Shown: in pieces, positions 11,201 to 26,200 of the stretch
Position numbering within the stretch: position 1 is the stretch's first letter
How the letters are laid out: every line of letters begins with the position of its first letter
Source: Alviniconcha marisindica
Lineage: Eukaryota; Mollusca; Gastropoda; Provannidae
Direction of reading: 5' to 3'
NCBI GenBank assembly: GCA_018857735.1
Contig: JABMCL010002295.1
Coordinates: forward strand, 1,912,501 to 1,976,500
DNA length: 64,000 nucleotides
The notes under the pieces: model-generated
The model's input: only the letters and a program-made list of their open reading frames with translations
What the model was told of the DNA's origin: nothing
The model's database searches: none
Translations under genes and position numbers: made by a program

Positions 11201-14200
11201 CTCATAAATTGCTATTTGCCTTATAAATATCATGTGAATTATTCAATCTTTTTGTCCCAGATATCATGCAAGATCACACAGTTCGATTTGGCAAGTCCCA
11301 TCATACATCATCTGAACCACTGAGTCATTTGTGACCAAGCTTGGTATGCTGGTACATTGCTAGTAGATGAAGTTTGATTTGCAGAATTAAGTTTTTCATC
11401 AAGCTCACAGTGAGGTCCTACCTTTTACTGTTTATTCTGAAATGCTGAATCATTTAGAACTAAACATGGTATGCAGGTTCAGTAAAAAAAAGAAGATATG
11501 TTGGTGCATCATTACTAGAGAGAATGTTATGAAAAATGTTGCAGTGACAGATTTTGAAAAAGCCAAATTCGTGCATCTGTACTACTGAAACATCTTTTTG
11601 ATGCTGACAGATAGCTGTACTAACAAATGTGTTTACAGAGTTGGCAGGGCTGCCAACCTCCAGGGTAATACTGACATGGAGAACTGGTGTGCAAGGAACA
11701 ATATCATGACTATATAATTATCAATTTGAGGTTTTAATGTATACATTTTTGTTGCTCTTGTAAAGTGCAGTGTGCTCACTCTTGTTTGTGAGATACAGCA
11801 CTATAGAAATTATAGCTGTTATTATCAAAAGGGCTTTGAAGAAACCTGTTACTGCTACAATGAGCCATTGTGTGTGAAAATGTACAACCAAAAGTGGCAT
11901 TGTCTGACTGAACACAGATTTAAGTTGTAGAAGGGGCAGAGGGCATGTGCAAAGTTGTATGCTTCTGTGTGACTACCGTTTCATGTCAGACTTGCTCAGG
12001 GACCCTATGCAAGTTCTAGTAGGGAGTCCCATGGACCCCCTTAAAATACTGACAAATGGGAGCCCTGTTAAACTATTATATAATGTGCATATCTGAAGTC
12101 TGCTTTCTTAACCTTACGCAATTTGCTTTTTTGCATCCCCATGTATTATTAACAAAGTGCAAAGAAAGGGTTTATATTAATATCTAACCAAGTGTTTTCC
12201 TGATTATATATCTATATTTAATGATGTATTTTTTTTATTCCTAGGTCACCTGGAGATGGTGAAATACCTGCTTGATGCTGGTGCAGACCAGGAGCACAAG
12301 ACTGATGAAATGCACACTGCTCTGATGGAGGCATCTATGGATGGGCATGTGGAAGTTGCCCGCCTGCTGCTTGACAGTGGTGCTCAGGTAGGTACAGGCA
12401 ACATTGCCAAACTTGACATCACTGAGACTGAACAGAAAGTAGCCATTTAGTCAGTGCGTGCAGTCACATGCAGCGACAGTTTTTAGTTAGGCTGGTGTGT
12501 GTGTGTACGGGTCAACTATTGAAAGAAAAGAAAAATTGTGACCCTCTCCATGAAATCAGTCTGTCACATATTGTGTATTTTGAGATATGTATAATTTTGA
12601 AAACTGCGGACCCTACTGATTATTTTGGTATTTAAATGAAGCCTGTAGTAAAATCATCATTGAAGTTGCTAAGCATTTTGAAGAAAAAATGCCCTAAAAG
12701 ATTTTGTGTAATTTTGCATATTTTCCTTAGCAACTATGCTTTGGAGCCATACTTATGGAATCTTTTCATGGTAATAAACTGGGCAATGGTGTACTGCATG
12801 CTGGGATTCTGCGGGGGTACAAATGCATTTTATTCCGCCAAACAGCTGTCATTTCACATAACATGTGCCTCCTTTACCCCAGTATAGGTGCATTTAAATC
12901 CAGTTTTTAACAGTTTAATGCCTTTTCTTTTGGAAAATAATATAATTACTGGATAATTTAAGGCATAAAAATGTCATTCTGCAACAACAACAAAAAAAGG
13001 GACCCAGATCGACCCCCAGCGGCTATTTCTAGCTCTAGAGTTGAGCAACAGCTGCGACTATAGACTGGTTTCATGGGAGGTGTGCACAGTCAGTACAGAA
13101 AGAAAGTGGGTTGATTTAAAGTGGCTTATGCTCAAGGTACAGAGGAAGGTAGTAGCGGACTTTTCACTTTCTTTTTCTGGTGTTCTGGGATAGGTTTTGT
13201 ATAGTTTGTTAGATTTGCCTCAGCTGAAGCTACTATAGGTTTTGTATGATTTGTTAGATTTGCCTGGGTTGGAGCTGCTCTGTGTTGTACAGAACTGGTA
13301 GCCTCAATGTATGCTTGCAGGTCAACATGCCTGTTGACAGCTTTGAGTCTCCACTGACACTTGCCGCATGTGGTGGCCATGTTGAACTGGCGAACCTCCT
13401 CATAGAACGTGGCGCCAACATTGAGGAGGTCAATGACGAAGGATACACTCCCCTCATGGAAGCAGCTCGTGAAGGACATGAAGAAATGGTGGCCTTGCTT
13501 CTTTCTCATGGTATGTTGCCTCCCCCTTACTCCAGAACTGACTGTATGGTTGACCAGATGTTAAAATCAACTTTTGAAGTACTGAACGCCTTTGTCATTA
13601 GACTTGGTGGGTCATCATTCCAAGGTGGAAAGTAAGCAAAATGTGGAGCTTTGTTTTCTTTCAAAAAGTGGCAAGGAGAGGCTCCTTGCCAATTGTGAAT
13701 TTCTGAACATATTGTGATAACATGGTTTGTCCTTGTGCATGATTAACCAAATGTTTTGGAAGTGGCCAAGTTACAATGGCAGTGTAACTGGGCATACCGC
13801 TGGTGGTATACCAGGCTGTGCAAGGCAGCGGACCTTATTGTTCATTGGGTTTCATGCTTTGGGTGTCCAGGTGCTGACATCAACGCTCAGACTGAAGAAA
13901 CACAAGAAACTGCTTTGACCTTGGCCTGCTGTGGTGGGTTTCAAGATGTTGTGCAATTCCTGATCAAGGCGGGTGGAGACTTGGAGTTGGGATGTTCCAC
14001 CCCTCTGATGGAGGCCGCCCAAGAGGGACACCTTTCACTTGTCAACTACCTGTTGGAAACATGTAAGCTTTCTTTTCACATTGGGTGTGACAGATTCCTC
14101 CTTAAGAATGACAGGTTCTCTTCTTATGTTTAATTTGTTCTGTTTCTGTTTGTCTGATTCCTTCTGAAAACAGCCCATTTGTATGTAAATGTGTTTAGTC

Positions 14201-17200
14201 CCCCCTCCCCCTCATTGCCCTGATATAACCGCACTGTTTGACTGGGCGTAAAACACCAACTTACTTACTTACCCTCCCCCTCCGGACGTCTCATGATGAG
14301 ACTAAACAGTGTCACTGTTAGACTAGACTGACAAGTGTTGAAGGTGTTTGATGTGACTGTGACCAGGGGGAAGCGAAAGTTGTTAGGTGATGTGCTGGAA
14401 AGAGCTGTTATGGGTTAGGTGGTAGCCAGACTGCAATTTTTGGGATGACTAATCTGAAATTTTGTCCAACTAAAACATATTTAATGAGATGAACCAGACT
14501 GAAGCCCCACATCATCATCATCATCTGAGAGAGAGAAAATGTCCAGTAGGGCAGATCAGACTAGTAGTTACAACATTTACCCACATTGAAATACTGTTGT
14601 GGTTTACAGGATGTGAACAAAAAGTAATCTGGCAACTGTCTTTTTACATGTGAACTTGGCATTTAGCTTCACACATGACCAGCCAGATTTACCTGTAGCT
14701 TTATTTTCATTTCTTCTCACATTTTGGAGTTTTGACAGTCTAACCAGATTACTATGAGATCAGCATATTATTTTAACTTGCTGATATATATAAAGATGCT
14801 TTTCTTTTGTATTTCAGCTGCAAACGTTCATGCACAGACCGGCACAAATGATACAGCATTGACATATGCCTGTGAGAATGGCCACACTGATGTTGCTGTT
14901 GCACTACTGAAAAGTGGGGGATACCTGGTAAGTGAATAATGGGTAGCAAAAAATTCCAGGGTGGATGAAGAAGATTGGACATTTGTTCTAATAATGATAT
15001 ACCAGAACAGACCATTTACTTAGAATGTAAAACTTTGAAGCAAAACTATGTAAAAACATGTATGTATATGCTTTTATAACTTGAATGAAGAAAAAAGGAA
15101 GAGTATAGTGATTTGTTCCTAGCCAGCTGGCCATCATAAAACCAGCCCAGTTATTTTTCTGAGTTCTTTCCTGAGATGTTTAATTTGGGTGGAAATGATA
15201 GCATCATGCTTACAATCTGGTTTGAGTCTCTCAGTCCACTTAAGTTTGAGTCTCTCAGTCCAATTTTCAGGCGCTGGGGCCATGGAAAGTTAAAACCGCC
15301 ATACTTTCCAGGCAGTAAGATAGTGTTTTTCTTTGAATGTTCTTTTCCACAGATACATGTAATTAGCCCCATATGTGCAGCATACATCTCATTTCCATTG
15401 ATGTATTTTGAAGATTTTGTTGAGGATCTGTGAGTCTTTTGCTCTGCTGCTATGCTTTTGCTCGTGGCATAGACTTTGCAGCTACTCTCTGGGCTTGCTG
15501 AAGCTGCTTGTCGGCTTGTATGTGTTTGTTTTTTAAATGTTTGTTTAGTTGCAAGCCTTTGTATGTGTGCATGCACAGGAGCATGAATCCGAGGGAGGGC
15601 GCACTCCTCTGATGAAGGCTGCTCGTGCTGGCCACTTGTGTACAGTCAAGTACTTGATCAGTGAAGGTCAGTGGAAACCCCCCCCCACCCCCCCACCCCA
15701 AAAAAAAGATAACATAGAGCCATTAAATGGTCTAACCAGATTGTCAGTTATTTGGCTTGACCTTAAAAATAGCACTCAGTAGCAGCACAGTGTTTGACTT
15801 AGAAAAGGAATCAAAATGTGAGTGCATAATGGGTAATGTTAGGCCATCCATCCATCTGGAACAAAAAAATGTTTTGATTTTCTTGAACAATATAAAAATG
15901 TGATCAGTCTTCAGCTTTACATGATGGTAGTACATACGGAGCTTTCCCAGTTCATATTAGTTCCAGTGATCTTGACAGTTTCAGGGTCACAACAGCATCA
16001 AACAGTTCAAACTGAAAGTCGTATAACTTGGCATGTTCTTATCTGGTCAAGTTTGATTTTTATATGCCTGATCCAGTCCATTCATGTAACAGTTACACAA
16101 AGTGTCAAATTTTGCAGAATGGATTGGGCATATCATGCTTGGCTTTATTAGTTAAGGGGTATAGTTAAAGGTTGTAATTTCTTCAAAAAGCTTTGTCCAT
16201 TTGTTTTAAACTTTGCATGTTTGTTATATAGTAACAATATTGGGTGTGACTGGTGCGTGCTGAGGTAGTTGACATGTTTTTGGATGCAGCAGAAACTTTA
16301 ATGCTGGCTCTTTCTCAGAGACCATTTAAGTAGAATCTTTTATGTTGTAATAACCTCCGTTGAATTTTATGCTTTCATATTTCTTTTTGTAGATCTTAAT
16401 TTAATGTGAGAGTCACAGTGATGGCAGAAAAGTGAAAGTTCATGTTTCCTTTTCCTTTAAAACAAATTCTTTTTCATTTCATTTTGAACTTAGTCAGGTT
16501 TTTTAATTTTATTTATAGCTTGGCAGTTCATTGTCACTGATATAATGAAACTGTGCATCTCATCAATTGTAAGCCATCATGAGGCATTGTTAATATATGC
16601 ACATGAAACATTGACATAATCCATTGAGTAACCCTGGGGGTGGATTTTCAGATTTTTTTTGATTTTTTTTATAGAAGATAATTGGTGGTTTTGTGCCTTT
16701 GCAAAAAGACAAATTTTGGGCCCCCCCCCCACCTTTTTTTTTGTCCGTTTTTTTTTTATCCAGAAGAGAGGTGATATGCAATGGTAACTATCTAGTAGGC
16801 GCTTTTGTTAAACCTGTTCAGAAGGCATTGATCGCAAGACATGGGACTGTTACAGGTGCTGATGTGAACCGCAGCACGACCACCAACGACCACACTGTGC
16901 TGTCACTGGCTTGTGCTGGAGGTCACCATCAGGTGGTGGAGCTTCTCTTGGCCAGTGGGGCAGATGCCAACCACAAGCTGAAGGTACCAGGCTTTGTTTT
17001 AAGTTTAAACACCCAGGGCACTGCCCTTTGTGTAGATTTTGCATGATTCTTCTTCCTGGCTTCGTGTCATGATGCTGATGAAGGTGATAAGTACAGTCAT
17101 CTCACACCAGACTGGTAATGGATAAGCTGACCCAAACGTTTTACTGTACAGCAAAAGTTGTCAACTGCTTGTTCATTACAGTAGCATGTGCCACAGATTC

Positions 17201-20200
17201 TGTGGTGATGGTAGATTCATAATGATCCAACAATCCAGCAGGTTCACCACCAGATGAAATGGGACACTACATACCCAACTTGTAATGTTCCAGATTCTAA
17301 AGAGTGTATGTTGGAGCAGTAAAAGCAAGTAGGTTGAGCAAAATTGGGTTCAAGTTTGTATACATTTTTTTATGCAGCAAAGCATACCTACTGTTTCCAG
17401 GATGGGTCCACAATGATAATTGAGGCTGCTAAAGGTGGGCACACCAACGTGGTGAAGCTGTTGCTGGAGTGGCCTAATCGCCTCATGCTCAACTCCTCCA
17501 TCGACCTGGCCCAGCCGGACATGCCGCACGTCAACATGGCCCAGGCTGCCTTGGAAGAGGTAAGACATCCTAAAGCACATTTTGCTGATGTCCTGTGGCT
17601 GATGCTATAGGCAGCTGCAGGCCAACCCCTGCATGATACATGCTTTACTATAAGGTATGATCCACTTTACAAACTCGTCAGAAAGGAATATTGTGTGGTG
17701 GTCATTTTGTGACCAAAATCAACTTTCCATCCCAGACCATAGGAAGGAATGTGTGCAGGAAAGAGATTCATGTACATGTGAATATTTGTTTTATTTTTTA
17801 AACAAGATTGCAGGGGTTAAAAATCTTCACATGCGCTTGATTCTCTTTCATCTACTCGGTCCTTCCTGAAAGGATTTCAGGGGTCATTCCATCCAGTTGC
17901 AGTCTTATGTCTTTGGGTTTGTGAGTGAGAGAGAGACTTGAATCACAACTGACAGGAAAGTTAATGTTGAAGAAACTAGCACCAGTTTGTCATGGAATTA
18001 TTTGTGTTCCAGCCCAGGGTTCCAGTTCAAGGTCTTGCACACATTGTTCCACCCAATGAACCAGACTCTCAGCTGCCAGCTGGCCTCAACATGACTGCTA
18101 GTCCAGGTCAGGATCAACAATACTATTTTTGCTGAAAAATATTATGCACTCGAATATTTGACAGGTCAGAGTGTATAAATTTAGGAGAATTAATTATTTT
18201 GCTTTGATCTCTCAATGTGATGTTAAGGGCATCATGACATCACATTAATTAATCTCCAGAAGTTGATTTATGCCCTGTGGAGTTGTTGTTTGGAGAGCCC
18301 ACAAGACTGTTTCAGACATATATATCCAATGTCTATTCTGTGTACTTCTTTGTTATTTTCTCTATTTAGATGTCCATTCCAGACATTAATCCATTGTTCT
18401 ATTCTGTGTACTTCTTTGTAATTTTCTCTGTTTAGATGTCCATTCCCATCTTCTCAATGTAGTCAACACTGGAATATAGCTTCTCCAGGTTGCCACAGTT
18501 TACTCCTCCAGGTTGCAATAGAGTTTCTGCCCCTCAGGATGGACTCATCTGTGGCTCCTCCACACTGACATCCCCTCTCTAGTAGTTTGTGCAGTGGCCA
18601 TATTCTTGCTGATGGGGCCTCAGTTGTCATTGGTCCGTTGCTACAGGGATGTACACAGTGCCTGTAGTAGTGGTTGAAACTGTTAAGTCCAGTTCCCAGG
18701 TGGAAGGTGGTCACTTGTTCTCTGCTTGTCAGCTGATGGCACCTGTCATTGTGACTGGTTGTAGGTAGAGTTTTGTGGTAGATGTCACTTGCTTTATTTC
18801 TGTTTAATAGCTGTTTTGTCACATTTACATTAGTTGTTACAGGTGCCTAGCGTAAAAGTGTGGCACACTGCTCATTGTTGATCTGATCATTGTAATGCAT
18901 GGATTCTAGATTGTGACCAGGATTTGGTTCTTTCAAACAGGCAAAACAGCTGATCGTCAGAATGGGGGGAAAATGTTAGGCAAACGTGCATTGCCTGCCA
19001 GTGTGGGGGTGGATGGCAAGCCTGTGGGGAAAGCCAGCAACACTGTGATAGCTGAGAGTCTTCAGCAGATCAGCCATGAAGGCGCTGTTCTAGCGGATCT
19101 CACCGATGAGAAGGCCACGGAAAAGGTGAGAATATATTTTGCTTGGAGAGGAAAAGAAATGTCTGCTGTACAAGAGCTGAGGAGAGAGGTGGTATATGTC
19201 TGAATTTGTTGCTTATCAGACTTTTTGTGCATATCGGCTTGTTGACATCAGGGTTGTGTTTCTCTCTTGGTTTATGTATATGAATGACTGGGTCAGGGTT
19301 TGCATTTTTTCTGTTTCTGTCCATATATAAAGGGCTGTAGATGTTATGACAGTATATTTCTGATCAAGTTTTGTTATGGTAGTGGACACTATGGTGTATA
19401 CTTGGTTATTAGAAGTGGCATGGACTATTTTTTTGCATGAGATTTTGTAAACTAATATTAATGCCTTGCCATTCTCTGTCTGCATGTGTCACAGTGAAAG
19501 TGCACTTAACTGATTTTAAGAAAAAGTTTTCAGCAGCGTCCCATAGCTATTCACACTGAAGCTGTTAAATCTGTTCATCATTATAACCTGGAATGTATTA
19601 CATATTAACACAAATTGAACAAAAACTTTTTCTTAGGTAGTGGTAGTTGCACAACTGTCTTTACTTTGTTCCCCATAGTCATTCTTATTGTGTTCTTACA
19701 TAAGTTATATATTTGTTTTATCAATTTCCATATGTTACATAAAAACAGACTTGAGAAGTAAGTTACTTTCCACTCTCAAAGCAACAGCAGCCTGAAAGTG
19801 CAATTTTGATTGGTAGTCATTTAAAATCTGAATACTTGCCCCATGGCTAATTGCTACAAATATGAAAATCAAATTGTGTTCCATAGAAAAAACCTGAGGT
19901 AATCAAATAATAAACAGATAGCAACAACAATTTTTGGATGAGGATTTCCATGACACGGATTTAAACGGTCAACCAAGTTGGATCAGAGAACATCAGTTGC
20001 CACCAAGAAAGCATAAGATAAAGCAATGAGAAAAGAAAACAGGCCTACACCTTTCACTTAGTAAAAATTGTCAGTAAGAGAGAAAACCTGAAGTTCAAAT
20101 GCCATCATACAGTTTTGGACAGTTTTTGTGGTTTGTCATTATACTGTATGAACATGTATACCGCGTATTGTTTGTTGAACTGGTCCCACCAAGGAAATTG

Positions 20201-23200
20201 GCAGTCAGAGCCAATTTGATAGGCTATATTGTGTGTCAAGCGTAGCTGGCTTGTCTGTGACTATTGTACAGTTGAAATGAAGACAAAATCAGTGACAGAT
20301 GCTCAAATGCTGGACACAGTTAGTTGTGCATCTGAGGAGTAATAGCCTGTTTTACTTGGGAATTGACCACCTCTTGGGAGGAAATGCGTGCTCTGCTTGG
20401 GAACTGACCATCTCTTGGGAGAAGGGTGCTTGGAAATTGACCACCTCTTGGGAGGAAACTGACCAGAACATACTGTTACTCCCTTTGATCTACAATTAAT
20501 TATATTCAGCATATAAACTTGGGTCATCTTAAGCTAGACTTTGGTCATCTTATAATGGCAGATGCTGGTCATGGATAATGCAGGACCCACCACCCCCTCC
20601 CACCAACCCCCCCCCCCCCCCCCCCCCCTCCAAAAAAAAAGAAGAAGACCTTTTTGTTTCATGAATGTGATCTTTTGCCATTAAATATATTTTAGGAGTC
20701 CTTTATATATATATATTTGTTTTACCACAAACCAGAACACACCAACCTGGATTTATTTTTGCATTTATTTGCCTTTAAATGATTAAGATGTTATGGCACC
20801 ACTGACTGACTGTGCATGTGTGTGTGTACACCTGTTACTGTGAGTGCACTTAGACATGTAGTTATTGGCATGATTTTTTTGACCTGTACATGTATGTGTT
20901 TTTAGTGTTGATTAATCATCCTACCTTTTTACATTAATGCTGTTTTTGTTCTTTTTGATCATATATGTCGTGTACTATTTTTCCACACCTGTTCACAAAT
21001 GTGTGTAACTGTGGGGTCCATGTTTTTTCTTTCTTGTTATTTTTTCTTGTTCTTGAACAACACTGCCCAGTCAGTCAGTAGAAAGTTATATTGTGCTGTC
21101 CATGTACTGTAAAGAATTTGCTTGACTTAGACAAGTTAGAGGCATGGAAAAGGAGACTCGGTTGGATTCTACATTGATATAAAAGTGTCAGCAGACAGTT
21201 TCCTTAGGTGTTTATTGGTACTAAATCATTTTTGTGCTTCATTTGGTTGTATAGTTTTGTATGTCTAAAGAAAAACAATTTACCTTTAGTTTATTATTAA
21301 CAGTGCCACTGTTGCTTTGATTGTTTTACTTTGATTCCCTCTTCTGGTTCATTTTTAAAATGTGAATAGTAACAAACGGTATTCAGTAGACCAGTCAGGG
21401 AACTTTTAATTTTTAAACAGTTTAAGCGCTGACCTGAATTCTGATGAGCTGCAGAAAATGAATGTGATGTATTTGACACTTGGACTAGGAGAGCAGATTT
21501 TGAAAGTCAATTTTGCCTCATTTGGGGGAAGTGGGGGGGGGGGGGTACAGTTTCACCACACAGGTCATTTTTTCAGCATTGTCTTACACTGTGTTACCAT
21601 TGCAAACAGTCTGTGTGTTGAGGAAGATGGCTTTTCTCATTAACTAATTCCATGTACCTCTGAAAACTGGGCCCACTGTTTGAAAATGGGCCCACCCACC
21701 CTTTGAAAATGGGCCCACCCACGCACCCACCCTTTGAAAATGGGCCCACCCTGCCTTTTGCTGATACAGAGTGCATGTGATATAGATTGTCCAAAAGGTG
21801 AACTTGCACAGAATTGTGAGAGCATTCTAGAATTTGTTGTGTCTCTGTGCTGACAGAATCGTAGGCACATAATTATGATAATACGTATATGTGTGTTAGG
21901 GTTTCGAAAAAAAGGGTTGTGTCTGTTGTTTTACTGTGCAAATTGAAAGGGAGATATTTTAAGCTTTGTAGGATGATAGCCTGTTTTGCTGATACTTTGG
22001 TAAACTTGCTTTAGTTGTCGCAGCATCAGCCTGGTAAACTGAAAGTTGTATTTTCTTCAAAAAGATTGAACCTAATCTAGGTGAAACTCACACATTTTAA
22101 AGATGACAAGAGAGTCCAAAATTACAGTGGAGCTGTATTTGTGAATGCGAGCTGTCTGAGCATTTGCTTTGTTTAAAAAAACAACTTTTGTTTAGGCTGC
22201 ATTTAACACATTTCAGTCTTTTAATTTTTTGTTTTATGTATGTGGCACAAATTGACATTATCTGTATTTCACATGTCTGAAGAAACAGTCTGTAATCACA
22301 CTGGTAACCAAAGACCCAATATTCAGATTTTCTTTTTGGAAAAAAGCTGGTATTGAATCTTTGTTCTGCTCTTCAACTGTTGGTGGACATTTTCGGCTGT
22401 CTAGGGACATTTTCATGAAGAATTGCCTTGTGTAGATGTAACATTTAAAAAAAAAGAAAGAATCCAGCTGGGCTAGGATTTGGTTGTAGAAGTGCATTTT
22501 ACATTTTGCAAAACGAGCCCAAAAGCATGGTATTCTGAGACTGAGAGAAGGAAATGAATGAATCATGCAGTCAGTTTGAAGGTCCCGTTATATCATTGTA
22601 ATTGCTGTTTAGGGCGCAAGCTGGAACGGCCAGTGCACCAGCATGTTATCTGGTTTGTTTTGCTGAAGATCCACTTTCCTAATGAGTTTGCTACTGCATT
22701 AGGTAGATGGGTTTGCAAGGATTGGGTATTGATGGAGAGGAAGGATGAATTGGCAGGAGGTTGCATTGACCTGGTGGTGTGTACAGGTGGAGGCCATCAT
22801 TAACAACATCATGGCCAAAGAGCTGCTGGGCCCCAGCGTGGGCAGCAAGGAGGAGCAACTGCAACGCAAGCAACAGATACTGGAGGAGCTGCAGAAGGTG
22901 AACAAACACCAATACGTAAGCCAGGATCCCAAAACTGCATACCTACCTTTTGCCCACCTCGTTTAAGGGGGATGATTGATGTTTGTAGGACAGATACACA
23001 CAAGTTATTCCATTGTTATTAGACTTTTTGGGGGTGTTGTATATACCTTTTTTTGTGATTGTAATTGTGTTCTTGTACATGTTGGTGTTATATACCTTTT
23101 TTGTGTGATTGTAGTGTTCCTGTACACGTTGGTTATGTCAACATTTTTTTGACCAAGAGTGCTGTTGTGATCCAACATGGTATTTTGCCTCTTTCTAGGG

Positions 23201-26200
23201 TGGGCATCTGTATATTTGTGCTGTACATTGTGATTAGAATGTCTGCCCCCTTGTGCAATCTCAGAGCTGCTTGAGGTTTATTAGAAATGTTTATTATCAG
23301 TGATAACATGTCCATGTTGGATCTTTACAAAACTTTCTTGTGACTGCTTTCAGCACAGCTGTACAGCATCATGCCTAATTTGGTTGGAAAATTACCATTT
23401 TAAATGCAGTGAAAATAGATAAAATATTTAACTGACAAGTGCCTGATGATTAATAGATAACAATGTGATTCACTGACTGGACCCAGAGTACATCTTTGTT
23501 GATTTTTTTTGATTTTTAAAATGTTTTTTAATGATCAGGAAAAGCCCATTTTGACCACTACTGTTATATTAAATTGCCTCTGAACAGGTTTTTTGTTTTT
23601 GGTATTCAGAGTGGATATATTTGCTTTGTATTTGGAAAATGTCCATGCCACATCAGTTTGAAATGCACAAAAATCAAAAAGACGAAACAAAAGACAACAA
23701 ATCAGCTGGTGTGCAGTGTAAGTAGATTGTTAACAAACCTGTTCCCCCTCTCAGCAGTTTCTGATACTTGACAAACATGGTGATTTTCAGGTGGAGAGGG
23801 AGCTGCAGGAGAAGGCCCAGGCCCAGCAGCAGCTGGAGCAGCAGCAGCAACTTCTGAAGGCCCGATCTGCGTCAGCTTCCACTCCCACAGCTGTGCGTCA
23901 GGCGGAGGAGACTGCCAAGAGGGTGATGGAGCTGAACGCTGCAGCTGCTGCGGCAGGAGCCACAGGTGTGCAACGGGGATTGGCCGAGTCATTGTGCCTG
24001 ACAGGCACCCCAGCCATGGAGTCCCTTCCACTGAAAGATCTTGTGGTGCAGCTGCCCAAACTGCTGACCAACCCTGACCTGGCTGCAGCTACCCAGTCGC
24101 TTATCCCCAACCCTGCCTACACAACTTCGGAACCCTTCCTGCAAAACTCCACAAATCCCACCCCATTCTCTGCCCATTCTTCCTCCGTTGTCAGCTCTGG
24201 GGTGTCTGTTGCGCACCAGGTCCAGCCTCCTTCGCCCCAGTTCTTGCAGCAACCGGTGCCCAGTGCTGTGGTCGCCAACGGCAACATAGCGGGCGGCAAC
24301 AGCACTGGGAAAGCGTCCAAAGGGAGGAGCAACTCTGGCAAGACTCCTCGCACCAACAAGACCTCCCAGCAACAACCCCCACTTCCTCCACCTCCACCCC
24401 AACAGCAACAACAGCAGACACCTGTTTCTTCTCAGCAACCAGCACAACCCATCTCCCCACAAGCTGCTCCCCTAGCCCTCAACTTGCAGACTGAGCACAA
24501 CGGAGGTGAGGATTACGGACCTTCCTGCCACTTTGATGCACGCTGGTCCATAGGAAGTGCTTGTAGCCTTAGGATGAGTCGTTGATTGACCAGGAAAAGG
24601 AAATTACTTACCCAGTAACTGTCAAAATTGTCAAAATTTCTTATGGACTGTAGAGACATTTACCAGAATGGTATACCCCCATAACAACATTACTACAATC
24701 ACCATGTCCATCTGTCTGGGTTTTGTCTGGAAAATATTTTGTGAACCGTTCAAACTTTTTATTAACAAACTGGGGTAGGTGGTTGTGGTTACATTTGGCC
24801 AGGACATAATAATGGTTTGAAAACTTAAGTAACCTCATCTTAAAAATGCATGTGTGGTCTTGGAGCACCTAGTAACTGTGTAGTCTCAGTGAGCCCAATA
24901 ATCTTGGAATCAACTTGTTTCTGCACATGTGCAATGTGGTAACTGCTGTGGTTGTGACTTTTACATTACTGGGTCTTTTACATTAATGGGTCTAACTTAC
25001 CAAACAATGTTGTTCAGTGTGATGGTCACCTTTGCAGTAAGAAGGGTAGTTACAGGCATGGGAAAACATTTCCCCAGTTCTTTTGCTGACATTGGAAATG
25101 CATGGGGTGTGGAAAAGGTCATTGTTTACAAATACTGCTTTCCCTCATTTGGCAGGTTCCCAGTCACTCCAGCAAGAGAGCTCCACTCAGGCCCAGGTTA
25201 GCACCGAATCCCTCCAACAGCAACAGCAGTTGGCAATGCTGCCTCAGCAGCAGCAGCAGCAACTGCAGCAGTTGACTTTTCCACAGCTGACCTCCCAGCA
25301 GCAGGAGCAGCTTCTGCAGCACATGCTTTCTCAACAAGTCCTGCAGCCTCCCCTGGGACAGCCTCCTTTCCAGCAACCTCTGCACCAGCTTTTGCCGCAG
25401 GTCTGTGCCACTTGTCGAGTTGCTTGTCCTCAGTGTTGTGGTGTCCCACCTCTTGTAGTGGTCATTGTTGACTCCTCCTCTGGCTTGGGTGCTGCTGACT
25501 GATCCTTTTTCAGTAATGTTGGGGGGAGGTGTGGGGGTAGGGGGTGTAGTTGGAGGCTTCAGATACGAAAATGACAGGTATGACAGAACAAATCTTTTTA
25601 CGCCATAGGAAACTGTATTTTTGGTGCCTAGTAGACCCGTTACGTATTTTAGGTATGATTATCAAAATGAACTCCAGTGATTGTCTTATTGGGTTGGTTT
25701 TATTTCAGTTGATTGTCTTATTGGGTTGGTTTTATTTTATTAATATATTTGGCTTGTTCTGTTGTGATTTATCAATGGTATAAAGCTGGCTTGTTGTGAT
25801 GTTTTGAAGAGAAGGGGGAAAAAAGTTCAATGATGGAAGGGATCACAGGTTATTTTTCTTGCTTTATTATGCCAGTGTTTTAATCAAACCATTTGTGGAA
25901 GCTTATTTACAGTACTTGGCTTGGCAGCTGCATCAGGCAGTCTTTCACACCAAGCCTGTAGTGAGAGTTTTTGTTCAGGAAGACATAAACATGTGAGAAG
26001 AGTAACTGGCAGGTAAAACAGCAAAAGTTGCAGATTGCTCAGACTTGCAAATTTACCACAGTATTTAGAGAGGTAAATTGTACATACAGTTCAAAAAGAC
26101 TAACTTGCAGTTAAAAAAGATGTTCTGGTGGAAGTAAAGTTGCACAAAAATTGATTCTGAATATATATCAATTTGGAAATGGTAGATTATTACAAAGTTG

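Larger units (their letters stand above)
19126..22786 (+). other. Intron A14 (3.7 kb)
   Basis: Canonical gtgaga...tacag ends. It holds two minisatellites and a C22 run (separate entries). Otherwise AT-rich with no supported exon. Confidence 0.8.

Noticed and set aside
23702..24462. Long minus-strand open frames opposite exon A16 (also opposite exons A17, A32)
   Set aside because: These are antisense shadows of GC-rich, low-complexity Gln/Pro coding exons; no splice or family support.
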